From: Paguma larvata
Lineage: Eukaryota; Chordata; Mammalia; Carnivora; Viverridae
NCBI GenBank assembly: GCA_030068075.1
Contig: CM057844.1
Coordinates: forward strand, 12,570,001 to 12,634,000
DNA: 64,000 nucleotides
Reading direction: 5' to 3'
Position 1 is the first letter of the stretch. Each line of letters begins with the position of its first letter. The notes below the pieces were generated by a model, which worked only from the letters and a program-made list of their open reading frames with translations, was not told the origin of the DNA and ran no database searches. The translations under genes were made by a program, and so were the position numbers. This document shows, in pieces, positions 43,191-55,630 of this stretch.

Positions 43191-45410
43191 ACAGAATGAC
43201 AGAAAACTCCTATCAGTTTAGGAAAAATTAAGAAAAGGCCAAAGGTAGATTCTGCCTTTAGGTGTGGTGACATAAAAAGTCAGATGTGCTTCTTTCTCTA
43301 TTTCACACATACAATTTTTTTTCACCCATCCAAGTGGGAAAAGACATCCTTATTCTTGGTCTTTCTCAGCTCTGATTGGTGTTCATCAGGTCACATGCCT
43401 ATCTTTAACCAATTCATGGAGGTGAGGTGGGGGTGGGAATGCTAGGCTCCAATTGGCCAGGGTAGATCACGTGGCAAAGAAATGGGCACCAAGCCTGTTT
43501 CACCCTGGGAGGACACTGATGTGAACCGAATGACATACACCAAGAAAAAAGGATTACCAGAAAAGGAAAAAAAAAAAAAAAGGAAATCAATACTGGGTAA
43601 GCAAATAAGAATTTTATGTAGTGAGGCCTGTGTGTACAGTGGGCATTCAACAAATGCATCTTGACTGCCTGGTAGCAAGCCAAAATTGTTCAATTTGCTC
43701 TCATCGTTAAAAGACAAGAAAATGTATTATTATCAAGCAAAGTTACTTTTGTTCATATGATAAGGAGGAATCGGAAAGAAGAAACAGTTGATACTTGCCC
43801 CCATTAGCACCCTGACTGGTGGAGCTAGAGCAAATTCAGAATAGATGAGAAAGAGACCAGCCAGAATGCTGAGAAGGACAGTGAGGGAGGCACAGGTCTT
43901 CCTGGGAGGCTATGGCATTTGAAGGTGAGTGGGGACAGGGGTGCCTTGGTTTGAAAGCCACTGAAGTTCTAAGGCTTCTGGGTAGTGAGAATAACAAGCT
44001 TGGTTGTATAAATCAAATCTACATTATTACAAAAGTTTGACATTTGCTAAATTACCTATGAAAACTTACCCTGGTTGTTAAGTGGAACCAAAAAAAAAAA
44101 AATGTGTGTTCATTTCAAAGCTAAATGTCAAGCTCCCTTAAAGATCTAACACCTACAGATGGGGAAGGGGAGGGCAGGGGAGGAAATGCTGAGCAAATTA
44201 AGGGCAATAAACTTTCCAGACATCTCCATCTCCATAACTGCTCAGAGATGTCTCCTGGCATTCTTAACTGGGTAATTCTGTCTTTCTATTGTGTCTATCT
44301 ATCGGCAACCCATTTTTTAAAGGTATGCTCACAGAGCAGCATTTGAAAACTAAATTGAAAGACTGAAACATAGACACAGCAAAATTGACTCAAACTCATT
44401 TTATTTACATATGTGGCCAAAGGTGTGTTAACAGGGAAGACAACCAAACAAATCATTCTGCAATACTAAATTAGCAAGTTCTAGAACTGGGACACTAGGG
44501 CAAACAGGCAATACTACTCTTTACAAAACTAGAATTAAGAATCCCCTTACCCCTGTAAGCTTCAATGAGTCAATTATCCGTTACTAAATTGCACCATTTA
44601 TTAGGATGAAAGTGGGAAAATAAATGTACTTTATGCTGAAATACATTGCTGGAATGGATCAAGTAAAAATATTTCCAAATCAGTAATTCGTCAGAAAATT
44701 TTGCCTGCTAAAATCTTCCAAATCAAAACATACCACTTTCACATAAGGATGGTTATTCCTGAATATTTTACAGATGACAGTTACACTATGTCTTAATTAT
44801 ACTTTTTCAAACCCTCCAAAATGCTTATATGTGTAATAATGTACATGTACATACACACACACATATGAGTTTGTTTTATGCAAATATGTGAAAATGTGGC
44901 CCAAAGTACAACAGACTTTGCCACTAAACCTAAACTTACATGGTGGCTTTCATTTATTTCCTAATGTTTGGGAGTTAATGTAGTAAGAACCTTAAGTTTA
45001 CTAGGAAGACAGTGGGGATGTTCATTCATTTTGAAAAGCTACAGGAAAGGAAATGGGAGCATGAATGCTTCCTAAAGGAGAGTCAATGCCTAGAAATATA
45101 CTTTATGCATGAACACACACTCTTCCAAACTATACGTATGAATAGATACTTAACGGCTCTTGGGCATTGCTTAAAATTTTATCTTTTAAATATTTATAAT
45201 TTAGATTCTGGATAGAATAGAAATTATTTGAACACATATCCACATCCACACACGTACCTACGTCTCTTTTACATTGTGTTCCTCTTTTTTCTTGAAACCC
45301 ATACTCTCCCATTGAAAAGAAAATCCTTCTTAACTACCCAGGGGACTTCTTCTATAATCTAGAAGCATATGACTAAAATACTTTAGTGGAACCAAAAGTG
45401 GCTGTCTTCC
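43191..45410. other. unassigned intergenic sequence
   Basis: No gene. An A-run with small frames around it occurs near 43567-43581, another at 44090-44101, and a short (CA)n near 44853. The remainder, AT-rich, matches no repeat I know. Confidence 0.35.
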
Positions 45411-45941
45411 ATGGGGAAAGGGTGTGGATTTCTAAACCAGTGCTACAGAACTATTTGTACAGAGACCCCAGGAAAAGGGCAGCATAGGAGCCACCAAAGC
45501 CCAGGCCTCACCCATCATTCAGGCACTCAGAGTGGTCATGGGTTGAATAAACATGATACCATTGTCCCTGTTGGATTAACCTGCTCATTTCAATCTTGTA
45601 TTTATGAAGATGGAATGGGTATGCCTTCCTTCTATGCCTTCCCAACCTCTTCAAAAAAAAGGCCTTGGTTAAAAGGAGAGAAAGAAAATGACAATGAGGT
45701 TCATATCAAGGTCTTTTGTCCACATAGCAATGTGGCTACAGAGGCCTCTGATGAAGTGCAGGGATTTATTGCCCCAAGTCATCCTTTCATCCACACTCTT
45801 GGGCATATCTTTGCTACTTCCTTGGCATTTGAAAGGTATGGGAGTCCTAATGCGATTATATATATAACCATCCCAGTCCCTAGGAACAACTCTCTAACAA
45901 AGAACAAAGACTCTACCAATGGAAGCAATTGCTATCATTAG
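45411..45941 (+). other. orphan 176-codon open frame, doubtful
   Basis: An uninterrupted frame beginning MGKGCGFLNQCYRTICTETP and ending NGSNCYH. I see no signal peptide, membrane segment or known motif. There is mixed composition and no CpG island or TATA box in front. A run AAAAAAAA at 45653 lies inside. After the stop the same frame continues with plausible residues (DYKSLDSINLVNKGPKNLGE) up to another stop. An AG acceptor-like site lies near 45340 but no clear donor. The length is borderline for chance in about 64 kb. It could be a decayed pseudogene, a lncRNA exon or noise. Confidence 0.15.
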
Positions 45942-47225
45942 GACTACAAGAGTCTTGATTCCATCAACCTAGTTAACAAAGGGCCAAAGAACCTTGGAGA
46001 ATAGCCTATTTTGCTCCCTTTCCCAACCTCGGGTTGTGACTATTGTCTTTCTGGGTTTTTCCACCTGAGCCCATCTTCTCTGGGAGAATTCCAAGAATAG
46101 CTGTATGGTCACTGAATGTGGTGTTCTTTTATTTTTTGTCATTGTGTAGAGAGCTAGGAAGGGTTGGGGAAAGAAATCGACTTTATTTTTCTACATACTT
46201 TTATGATTTATGAAAAATTGATCTACTCCCTTCAGTTAGATAACCATGAGTCAGAGAAATACACTTACAATAAAGTGGCAGTGTCATTTCTAAAGTAGAC
46301 CACGCTCCAGTTCACGAATGATGGCCAATTAAAGTAAGTTATTCCTGTCTGGTGGGGCTGTGTGTGAGATGAACTATCACCCAAAATGAATTAAAGCCCA
46401 GGCTTGGAAGATTTCCTGTTGACTAGCCTGCGGTATGATTTATAATTACTTCTGTTTACATGATAGGTGGGGCAGAGGTGCCAGGAAGAAAACTGGCCTG
46501 GAGCTCACCTGGATATGAGTAAGAGCAATGAAAAGGGCATCTGTTTATTAATGTTTTGATTCATAAATATTTTTTCTGTCATCTTAGTGTTAGGGAGCTA
46601 CATGGATATAGATATATGGGGTAATCTCAGCAGAATGCCAGAACCACAATATCCAGCACAATGGTTTGCCAGTGAGGCCTAACACCTGGACCCAGTTATA
46701 TCCCAGCTTACAAGATGGACAAGGGTCCATCCTGATGTACTTTCTGTGTTTCCAAACTTACTTTTGTCATCACAAATGACATGACTCTTTTTTGTAAAAA
46801 GTACTTTTTCTCTGTTTTGAGGGCAATTTCCCTTCTTTTTTAAAACTCTATTTCTCTAAACTTCCTAAGATCTAAAAGAAGTATACCCCTAGAGTTTCAA
46901 TTAAAATAAAAAAAAACTACCCCATCCTCAGTCATTCTAACCATATGATTAATTGGGGGAGGAAGGGAGGAAGAAATTACACTAGGCCTATCCTTGACTC
47001 TTCCTATAACTTCAATTTTCTTGTTCTCTTCCTGTGTCTTTATACCTCTGTATCTCTCTATCTCACAATCTCTCCATATCTCTGTGTATCTCAGATGTGA
47101 GTGTTTGTCTAATTTCTCATTCTGTGTACTCCCTCTACCTGAAATTTTCTCTTAAATACAGACACAAACACATATTCTCACATATACCCGACTTAAGGCA
47201 CCAACGGCAACACTAAATCTCCTTT
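45942..47225. other. unassigned; one repeat-free block (46.2-46.53 kb)
   Basis: 46200-46530 contains CGAATGATGGCCAATTAAAG and TGCGGTATGATTTATAATTA and matches no repeat. Other parts have no recognised family. No gene. Confidence 0.3.
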
Positions 47226-47235
47226 CCTGCCTGCA

Positions 47236-47749
47236 CTTTTTTTTTCAAGATTTAATTTATTGGGGTGCCCAGGTGGCTCGGTCAGGTAAGCATCCAACTC
47301 TTGATTTCGGTTCAGGTCATGATCTCATGGTTCATGAGTTGAAATCCCACATCAGGGTCTCTGCTGTCAGCACAGAGCCTGCTTCAGATCTTCTGTCCCC
47401 CCTCTTTCTGTCCCTCCCCCTCTCTCTGCCCTTTCCCCTTTCTCTGCTCCTCCCCTTCCTGGGTCTCTCTCTCTCTTTCTCTCTCTCTCTCCCTCTCAAA
47501 ATAAATAAATAAATTTTTACAATTTTATCAAAAAAATTTATTTATTTTTGAGAAAAAGAAGGAGCATGAGCAGGGGAGGGACAGAGGGAGAAGGAGAGAG
47601 AGGATCTCAAGCAGGCTCCATGCTAGACATGCTAGACATGCTAGACATGGAGCCTGATGAGTGGCTCAATCCCACAACCATGAGATCATGACCTGAGCCA
47701 AAATCAAAAGTCAGACACTCAACCAACTGAGTCACACGGGTGCCTCACT
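47236..47749 (-). mobile_element. felid SINE, minus, split by the plus SINE; 8-bp target-site duplication
   Basis: Tail part 47236-47261, body from about 47514: TTTATTTATTTTTGAGAAAA, GAGGATCTCAAGCAGGCTCC, GAGATCATGACCTGAGCCAA, AACTGAGTCACACGGGTGCC. TGCCTGCA lies at 47228-47235 and 47750-47757 and spans both elements, showing the nested order. It contains three copies of TGCTAGACA at about 47621-47647. Confidence 0.9.
47262..47513 (+). mobile_element. felid SINE, plus, inserted into the tail of a minus SINE
   Basis: Head GGGGTGCCCAGGTGGCTCGG, TCGGTTCAGGTCATGATCTC, a long CT-rich domain and tail CAAAATAAATAAATAAATTT. Left and right of it lie the two parts of the T-rich tail of a minus-strand SINE, so this is the younger insertion. 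The inner duplication is imperfect (TTTAATTTAT against TTTACAATTTTAT). Confidence 0.93.
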
Positions 47750-47989
47750 TGCCTGCATTCTAAACATGGCCTGAAATATGAGTTTTCCTGGAGCCAATTG
47801 AGTCAAGGAAAACTGGCTTCTACACTTTTCACATCTGTTTAGCTGGGGCCTTTTGTACCTGTGCTACAGATGGCTCCATTCCAGGCTCAGATAACAGCCC
47901 TATGTCTAAGCAGCAGAATGTAAAGACCGTTGGCCTGAGGATGAGGCATTCAATATTAAGTAGGCCTTCCAGTTAATTCTTTCTTTTTT

Positions 47990-48503
47990 ACACTGTGGTA
48001 AGAACACTTAACTTAAGATCGACCCCCTTAACAAAACTTTTTAAGTGCACAATATGGTATTGTGAATTCTAGGCACTATGTTTTATAGCAGATCTCTAGA
48101 ACTTACTCATTTTCACCCAAAGGGCAGCAACTCTTTATTCCCTGCCACAGTATATGAAACCACCATCTATTCCGTTTCTATGAGTTTGACTATTCTAGAT
48201 TCTGTAAACAAGTGAAATCATGCAGTATTTTTCCTTCTGTGGATTGCTTATTTCACTTAGCATAACATCCTCAAGGTTCATCCATGTTGTTACATATGGT
48301 AGGACTTCCTTTTTTTTAAAGCTGAATAATATTCCATTGTGTGGATATATCGCATTTTCTGTATCCATTCATCCATCGATGGACATTTAGGTTGTTTCCA
48401 TATCTTGACTATTGTGACTAAGACTGTAGTGAACATGGGGAGGCAGTGATCTCTTCAAAATCCTGATTCCAGTTCTTTTGGATATATACCCAGAATCTAA
48501 GCA
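47990..48503 (-). mobile_element. older L1 (L1M-type) ORF2/3' region, minus
   Basis: ATTGCTTATTTCACTTAGCA, CATCCATGTTGTTACATATG, GAATAATATTCCATTGTGTG, TCCATCGATGGACATTTAGG and TTCTTTTGGATATATACCCA are the standard reverse L1 3' segment. The plus strand has no intact frame. Confidence 0.93.
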
Positions 48504-51500
48504 CATTAGATTAGAACTCCTGCCTTATTCTCTGCTTCTCCTGATGCAAACCTTGATGACCCCATTTCCCACATACCCCTGTATTTCCCACATTCTGCCC
48601 TCAAATCCGTCTAGTTCTCTGACACCTCCCCATCTTGCCTGGCCCATCGCCTATGTCAAAACTATGCTAACACCTAAGAAAGATGGAGGGTTAAATTTTC
48701 TCAGAGTTGTTCCTTTCTCTTAGAAAGCACACACTAGTCTCCTTCTAAGCTTTAAATATAAATGAGGAAACCCCTCCACCATGGATGAAGTGTGGTCTCT
48801 GTTCAAAGTGAAGAGCTCTATGTTAGATTTTCTTCACACATTATAACAGGGCCAAGAGCTAAGCTTGACTGTGAGCAGAGATGCTGCCCTTAATCCCTAA
48901 AGCCTCATAAATAATCAGATTCCATGAAAGGCTGGGTAAAGAGTCTCAGAACTCCAGATACCTGCTTGGCCTCCTGAATAACACCTCTTCTCACTGTGAA
49001 AAGACAGCAGCTGTTAACCCATTCATGTCAAGATTGTCTCTGTGTGGGAGGTTTATTTAAGTGCCATCAACCATATCCTCGAAAGCTGAAATAGTTACTC
49101 ATCATGTCATCTTATGTCTCTAACACAGGACATAAAGAGTCTCGGGATTCACAAAATTTCTCGCACCCAATGCTATGGCATCTATTTCCAATGAGTCTTT
49201 CTATAGCCTCATGGTATAGCGATGGGAAAGGAGTTCCAATACCCCTGGGAAGCTTAGAATGAAACCGTATTCATAAATCTGTTTGCTCTTTCCACCACTT
49301 TGCTTGTACCAGAATTCTTGTAAATGTGCTGTCTCTCTCTTACAGTTCATTTATTAAATGAATAAGTAACAAAAGGAAAAATGCTGGATTTCAGAGCACA
49401 TTGCAGACCAAAAGGTGAGATGGTCATAGAAATTACTTGTGCTTGTCACTGCCAAACTCTGGGGTGTGGCTGCCCACAGCTGGGGGCGGGGGCAGGGTGC
49501 ACGAAGGGGCTCCACTCCCTCCCTGGGGTCTTGATCCCTCAGGCAAAAGCTTCCAGCAAAGCAAAGGAACATAGTGTGTGTCAGTTATCACGTCTGTGGT
49601 TAACGTTTCATACAGTCCAACTCAAGGCAAATAAATATTTCAGCGAATAGAACTGCCCTGTGATATATGTGAATGTCACTGAATTAAGAAAGCCACTAAA
49701 TTCACTGCAGTCACAGAGAAGTAGGAGGAAAGGACAGGAGAGAATAGGTTGATTTATTCCCTCCTCAGCTCTTCCAAGATCTTTGATCTCCCCTCTATTT
49801 TTTTCCTTCTCATATTTCTCCATGCCTCTCCTCAAATGTTTCCCTTGATTTTATCATCATTACTCTTATTTTCTTTATGCAGACTCCTGAAACAGAAATA
49901 AGAGTAACATGAGTGCGAATTTGTACACCCTTTTTCCCAGAGGAGAACCTGAACACGGAGCAATAAACATTTCTCCCCACCTCTTTCTGGCCCCCCCCTG
50001 CCCCTAGTTGAGGGTTTCAAACACTTCTGGGAATGCAGAAAGCTTTCATTTGTTTAAGCAGAGACAGGGCACAGGGACTAGAACTTGGTAGTAAATTCCA
50101 CAATTAGGGAGCAGAGCTGCTAAAAGCTCTGACTCAAAGGGACCTGAGATTATACTGTGAACAAATTAAATTGCCTGCTGCTTCCTCTCTCACCGGGTGA
50201 CCGGAGGCCAATGGTGACAAAAGAGGAAGCAAATATATTCAGTCCAGTTTGGGGTTCCAAAAAATGTTGGAAAAACTGAGAATCCAACATCTGATTTTTA
50301 AAAGCTGTAATTCCCACCATTGGAGGGAAGGGGGCTTGGCATGTAATACTTTTTCAGAATATGGAGACCTGTTCTTTGAGCAACTGACTTTCAGTAAATG
50401 CCACACTTTGGCACTTGTGCAAGTGAAGAGTTACAGCCCTCCAGCCTCCAAATACCTAAAGCCTTAATTAATTTCACCATACCTTCTGTGAGGCTGCATT
50501 CTCACCTGGCTGGATTTGCATAAACGATATACAGTTTGAGAGAGAGAGAGAGAGCCAGGAGACACAGATGTCCACTCAAGGATCTGATGACAATGGGGCA
50601 CCAAAGGCTATTCTACTTCAAGATGCTCTCCAGACATTTTAATCATACTTAATTGCCAACAAGAGCTTAGGCCAAGCAACAAAATTCCTACATCATCAAA
50701 TTAGGTGATCTTTCATGTAGGAAATTCATAGACTAAAAGGGAGCCCAGACTGAAATCCAGTCATTTAATTAAGGAGTTACGTCACCTTTGCCTGGATTAC
50801 GGTGAAAACCTCTTGCGTGGCGCTCATCAAGCAAAACTGCCCAAGGGGATCTACTAAAGCCCAATGTCATGTGGACTTGGCAAGGTCACACAATGACATA
50901 ACAATGAGACATATAGCTGCACAGACTACTTGGACCGGCACAAGGCTAGAACCAGGAACTGAAAAGCACATCCCAACAGCAGCCTGTCAACTATGAATTT
51001 GTAAAGTCACAAATCCACAGGCTGGATTTTCATGTCTGGTTCCCTTTCTGTGGCAATTTCCCTTGTCCCATAGAGTGTCTTTTCAGCCCCCAGAAGGCAG
51101 AAGACCCCCACTCCCACCTCATCCGGAGGCTTATTTACTTACTGAACTTCTTACAAATCACTGCAGGGAAAACAGAGAGGACGTCAAAGCAAACTGACAA
51201 CAAATGAGCAATTTATACAGTACTTAAAATCATCGTTGTCTACAACATGATCCTGATTCTGGTCTTAGTTGCTCCTCCAAAAGCTCTTTTGACTTCACAT
51301 TTTCCTTTGTCATTTAGTTATCTAACCTGCACCCCTTCACATACACCATTTGTGAGTGGTCAGAGAAGTCATCATATTTTCCAGCTCCTGCAGGACCCAG
51401 TCCCAGGAGTGTCCTCTTCTAGGGACAGACCTGAATCACAATCAGAATAGCACAGTAAGCAGTCATTGATGTTATGGGCTCCTCTCTTGCTCAAGAGGGT

Positions 51501-51645
51501 AATAGCATTTGGGGGACATCCCAGGCTGAATATACTCCTCAAAATGGCCTGTAGGCCACACCCTCACATGCCAATAAAGCAAACAACACCTTTTATATAG
51601 GTAGAAATGTCTGGGATACTATATATAGGTAAAAATTCAATTTAA
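48504..51645. other. mostly unassigned; G-rich patch; possible conserved parts
   Basis: No gene. A G-rich patch (GCTGGGGGCGGGGGCAGGG) occurs at 49480-49498. A (GA)n stretch lies near 50537-50553. Repeat-free parts near 50230-50520 and 51110-51250 have no recognised match. Confidence 0.3.
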
Positions 51646-51734
51646 ATTTTAGGAATTGTCTATTTGGCAGTCTATTACATTTCACCATGTGACCAACTGT
51701 AAGCCAATATTTCTAAACCATAAATATAATGTAA

Positions 51735-52262
51735 ATTTACACACACACCTTTCCTATGTTTCAGCAATTTCACTCTCAGGTTTTATTCCATAGAAATGAA
51801 AATAGAAAACCCCATCAAAAGTCTTATACAAGAATATTTAGGGCAGCTTTATTCACACTGGCCAAAAATTGAGAACAATCCAAATACCCATCAGCAAGAG
51901 ATTTGAGTAAGACACTACCATATAATCATACCATAGAATACTATTCAACAATGAAAGGAAACAAACTTGATTTACTCAACCATACAGATTAATCTTGAAA
52001 ACCAAATGTTAATACTGGGTGAAAGAAACTAGTGAAATTCAAGAACAAAACTGTTCTGCACTGATGGAATGCATAGGAGTGACTGACTGAAGATGGGGGA
52101 AGCTGGAAATAAGAGAGAGTTTGTAGAGTGATGCAAATGTTCTGTATCTTGATTGGGATGTATGTTACATGGATGTATACATCCATTGACCTATGCACTA
52201 AATATCCATGCATTTCACTCCTTGCAAATGATATCTCCATTATAAAAAAAGATATAATCAAA
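51735..52262 (+). mobile_element. older L1 3' region, plus
   Basis: GCAGCTTTATTCACACTGGC, CCAAATACCCATCAGCAAGA, GAATACTATTCAACAATGAA, AATACTGGGTGAAAGAAACT, TGCAAATGTTCTGTATCTTG and ATTGGGATGTATGTTACATG are an L1 3' region in sense order, ending in TCTCCATTATAAAAAAAGAT. Confidence 0.92.
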
Positions 52263-53540
52263 ACCATAACATTGGCATATCTGGAAACTATATTCCATAA
52301 CACAGACAGGTTTTATACACTTGATATAAATAAGTTTACTTTGTGTTATTAAACAATTAGTTCATTTTTAGCTCAGTCCTTCTGAGTGTCCTTGTTACTT
52401 CAAGTTAAACAAACACCCCAACATCTTGACAGTACATTCTACAATAGGTAGCTAGAGAACCTTAAGTGACACCCCAGACCTTCCTACCAGTGCATACTAG
52501 CAGAAAACACACCCGATCAAATCAACTATAAGGAAGAGGAAAGAGACCAGGGTCTGTGTTTTAGGACCTACCAAATATTTCCGTAGCACTGAGTGCATCT
52601 GAAACCCTCCCCAAATCCACCACCACCAACAACAGCAACAAAAAACGAGAGAAAGAGCTGGAGTTGGCAGCATTCAATAAATCATTAAATACTATCAGCA
52701 TTGTTGTCTGCTCGGGATGAACATTAAAACTTGATTGAAATTTCTCCAATAAATCAATTGGAGCAAGGTGATTTTGTAATTACCCATAAATAGCATTTCC
52801 ACCCTTATATTTTAGACAGAAAGCTAGAATTTGAGAGCTCTTGGCAATAAGACAAGCCTCAGATGGCAACACAGCAAACACGTCATGGTACCAGCCTTAA
52901 TAGTATAAAAGCAAGTCCAGATTTGAAGAAAATCATCACAACTTAAAAAAGAAGTACTGTTGTTGCCAGAGAATATTCTCATATAAGCAAAACGGGATTG
53001 ATTTTAACGCCTCCCTACTTAGGTCTACCCTTGGAAAAGTAAGCACGGAAAAGGAAAGAGACAGAGAAAAATCCAGAGAAGTACATACTCAAAGGACCCT
53101 GTCTGTCCCTATTGGTTGGATTTTGTGAGCAGGATAACTATGGTGATTTATAGTCTCAATGCAAATGCACTGAATATTTTAATTTTTACATCTTTTTCAG
53201 TTTTAACTACTCACCAGTTTGAAAAGCAAAATGCTTGTGGGAGCCTCATTTCCTTCCAATGACATAATATGGGATTAAATGTCATAATTAGAGAGAACTG
53301 CATGGGCCTTTAACTTCCTGGTCAAGACCCAGCCGATCTCAATATTTTCAGGTAATAGCAAAAAGATTCAGAATGTTAATTAAAAATATTATTTTTCTTC
53401 ACATTAGAACTAAAAACAGAATGCTAATACTGTTTTCACTCCGCTTAAGAATATAGGCTAAATTATCTTTATGAGGTCCAGTTATGAGTCCTAACCTATT
53501 TATGAACTAAAGTGTGGAAAATTAAGATGTGAGCTATCTT
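52263..53540. other. repeat-poor AT-rich DNA; possible conserved parts
   Basis: No repeat family is recognised from 52330 on, and no gene. Some blocks (GATTTTGTAATTACCCATAA near 52770; ACAGCAAACACGTCATGGTA near 52870) read like conserved non-coding DNA, which cannot be verified here. Confidence 0.25.
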
Positions 53541-53850
53541 TTTAGAAGGTCACTGTAGCAGATGGTATTGGTGCTCCAGTAATGGTGATGTGCTGCAAGC
53601 AGCTGCCAGCTTCCTGTGTAAAGACTTTCTTTGCTCCCCCCACACAGGGTTGGTCAGAAGTGCTGGAAAGTTAATACCTCCAGAAACCAGCATCAGTAGA
53701 TGAGGAACGGGAATTGGTGAAGAACTACCCCAGCTTCTCGCCATTTAGGTAGGACAACTATGAAGTGTTCTACACTGCCCCCTAGAGGTCCCAAGTGGTA
53801 TTGAGCCATGGTTGCTCAGGATGTAATTTGTCAACATGTCCTGGACTTCC
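53541..53850. other. GC-richer block, unassigned, with a CTCF-like site
   Basis: GATGTGCTGCAAGCAGCTGC, TTTGCTCCCCCCACACAGGG and AGCATCAGTAGATGAGGAAC... may belong to an old repeat that I cannot name. The CTCF-like motif at 53775-53790 is listed separately. Confidence 0.35.
53775..53790 (-). promoter_or_regulatory. CTCF-like binding motif
   Basis: CTGCCCCCTAGAGGTC matches the reverse complement of the CTCF core (CGCCCCCTRGTGGC type) at most core positions: GCCCCCT, then A/G, G, one mismatch, GG, one mismatch, C. Occupancy is not shown by sequence alone. Confidence 0.45.
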
Positions 53851-54266
53851 TTCCCTTCCCTGTCCCAACTCTGCACTGCTCTAGCCTTCTTCTGGGGGAA
53901 TCCATGCTTAGATAACCATAAACATGATTTTGGTTAGAACCTAGCCTACCTGCCTAGATCTTGATAAAAGCTCTCAGTGATTCAAGAAAAGCAAAAAAGA
54001 AGACTCCCCCACTGATCTCTCTCGGAAGTATAAACTGCTTCTGTGATAGAACAAAATGCGAGAAATCTAGGCTAGTCTTCTAATTACAGAAAATGGGGGA
54101 CTATCTAGTCTGACATTAAACTCAGAAATATTAGGGAAAGCATTTTCCCTCACCTATGTATGCCAAAATAACATTTGCCCATAGTGTTAACCCTACTCAG
54201 GAACAGGGATATGGCATGCCAGTAGGAAGTCAGTTGTTCACCCTATCTCTCTTAGAGTAATTTTTA

Positions 54267-54398
54267 TTTCTTGGTTTTTTTTTGAAAAAACATTTTATGT
54301 ATTTATTTTAAGCAATCTCTACACCCAACATAGGGCTCCAACTCACAACCCCAAGATCAAGAGCTGAATGCTCTACTGACTGAGCCAGTCAGGTGCCA
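54267..54398 (-). mobile_element. short CAN-SINE (SINEC_c-like), minus, 18-bp target-site duplication
   Basis: The plus strand reads ATTTTAAGCAATCTCTACAC, CCAACATAGGGCTCCAACTC, CAACCCCAAGATCAAGAGCT, ACTGAGCCAGTCAGGTGCCA, with no CT-rich domain. A perfect direct repeat CTCTTAGAGTAATTTTTA lies at 54249-54266 and 54399-54416. Confidence 0.95.
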
Positions 54399-54416
54399 CT
54401 CTTAGAGTAATTTTTA

Positions 54417-55510
54417 AATAGCATATCTCTGTCAGGACATTTTCTCCCATTTCTGTCCCTATTAGCCAGCCTGTCTGGTCTGCATGCCCATTTCGTCCAT
54501 CAGGATAGTTAATGGATTCCAATCTAAGACCTTTTGTTAGTATTTGGAAGTATCTGGAACTCCGTGATGCCTATGGAATTCAGAATGGAAAGAATCACAG
54601 CAGAGAGTTGGAGGGGGATACTGAGTACTGACACTTCCCATTGACCTTCAAAGAAAGAAATACTAGCCAAAAATCCAAGAGATAAGCACAATAGATTGTT
54701 TTAGACAGACTGGAGGAGACTCTGTCTTCATATTCCTTAGACAGGGCCATGTGTGTGGGAAGAAACTGGACCAGGATTAGGAGGTGTAGGTCTTGTCCTA
54801 CAGCAGGAGCAAGCTGTGTGACATCTGTAGGCCCACTGGATCCATCCTTGGCCTTGGACCCTTCCTATCTGAAATAAGAGGAAGTAAACAAAAGAATTCT
54901 TCAGCTCTTTAATTCTATTCTCCAAGAGTGATGCTAATTTATTGTTCAAGTAAGTGATGTAATTGTGAAAAAAAGTATGTGTGTGTGTGATAATATCCTA
55001 GACTTGAATGTGTCTTCACTGATGACTATTGGTTTAGGAAATTGTGACTTTTGTCATTCAAAGGCACCCAAACTTAATGGCTTTAAGAAATTCCCATAAT
55101 AGCCTTGCCAGTGAAATTCAGAAAATCTCTCTCTCTGTCAGTGAGGTAAATCCAGAAGCTGGGAAGAGGAAATGTAAGATTGGAGGTTTGATGATAAAGT
55201 TAGAAATACACATTTTGATAGAAAGTGTGCTCTAATCACCATGTCAGTTGGGAATATGTATAATTAATATTTTGTGTGCCCAAGCCATTAATAGTAGCAG
55301 TAAGAGCTATTTGGGGTGGATGTGGAGCTTTGGGCCCATCCTGAATCCCTGGCTTCCCATTCCCTATTGTTGGATACACACATTCTCAGATTTCTGATTT
55401 GTATGTAAACCACTTTTCAAATCAACTAGATATACATGCTAGCCCTTACCCCACCCATTTCTCCACAGTTTGCTGAACCTACAACTCCCTGTAAAAATTC
55501 TGAACATATA
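54417..55510. other. unassigned intergenic sequence
   Basis: A short (GT)n occurs near 54979. No gene or repeat family is recognised. Confidence 0.4.
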
Positions 55511-55514
55511 ATCA

Positions 55515-55630
55515 TGTCACTCGATGGAGGTAGATGTTATACTCCTTTCACAGGTGGAGAAAGTAAGGTTCAGAAATATTAAGTAATAATGGTAGCTAAG
55601 ACTCTAATTGATAGCATTGTGGCTCCAAAA
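55515..55630 (-). mobile_element. MIR remnant, minus
   Basis: GGAGGTAGATGTTATACTCC, TTTCACAGGTGGAGAAAGTA, AGGTTCAGAAATATTAAGTA match the reverse MIR core (CCATTTTACAGATGAGGAAAC, GAGGTTAAGTAA). Confidence 0.7.

Noticed and set aside
45130..45312. Possible splice acceptor upstream of the orphan frame
   Set aside because: AG-type acceptor words near 45340 are weak and no matching donor or upstream exon can be proposed.
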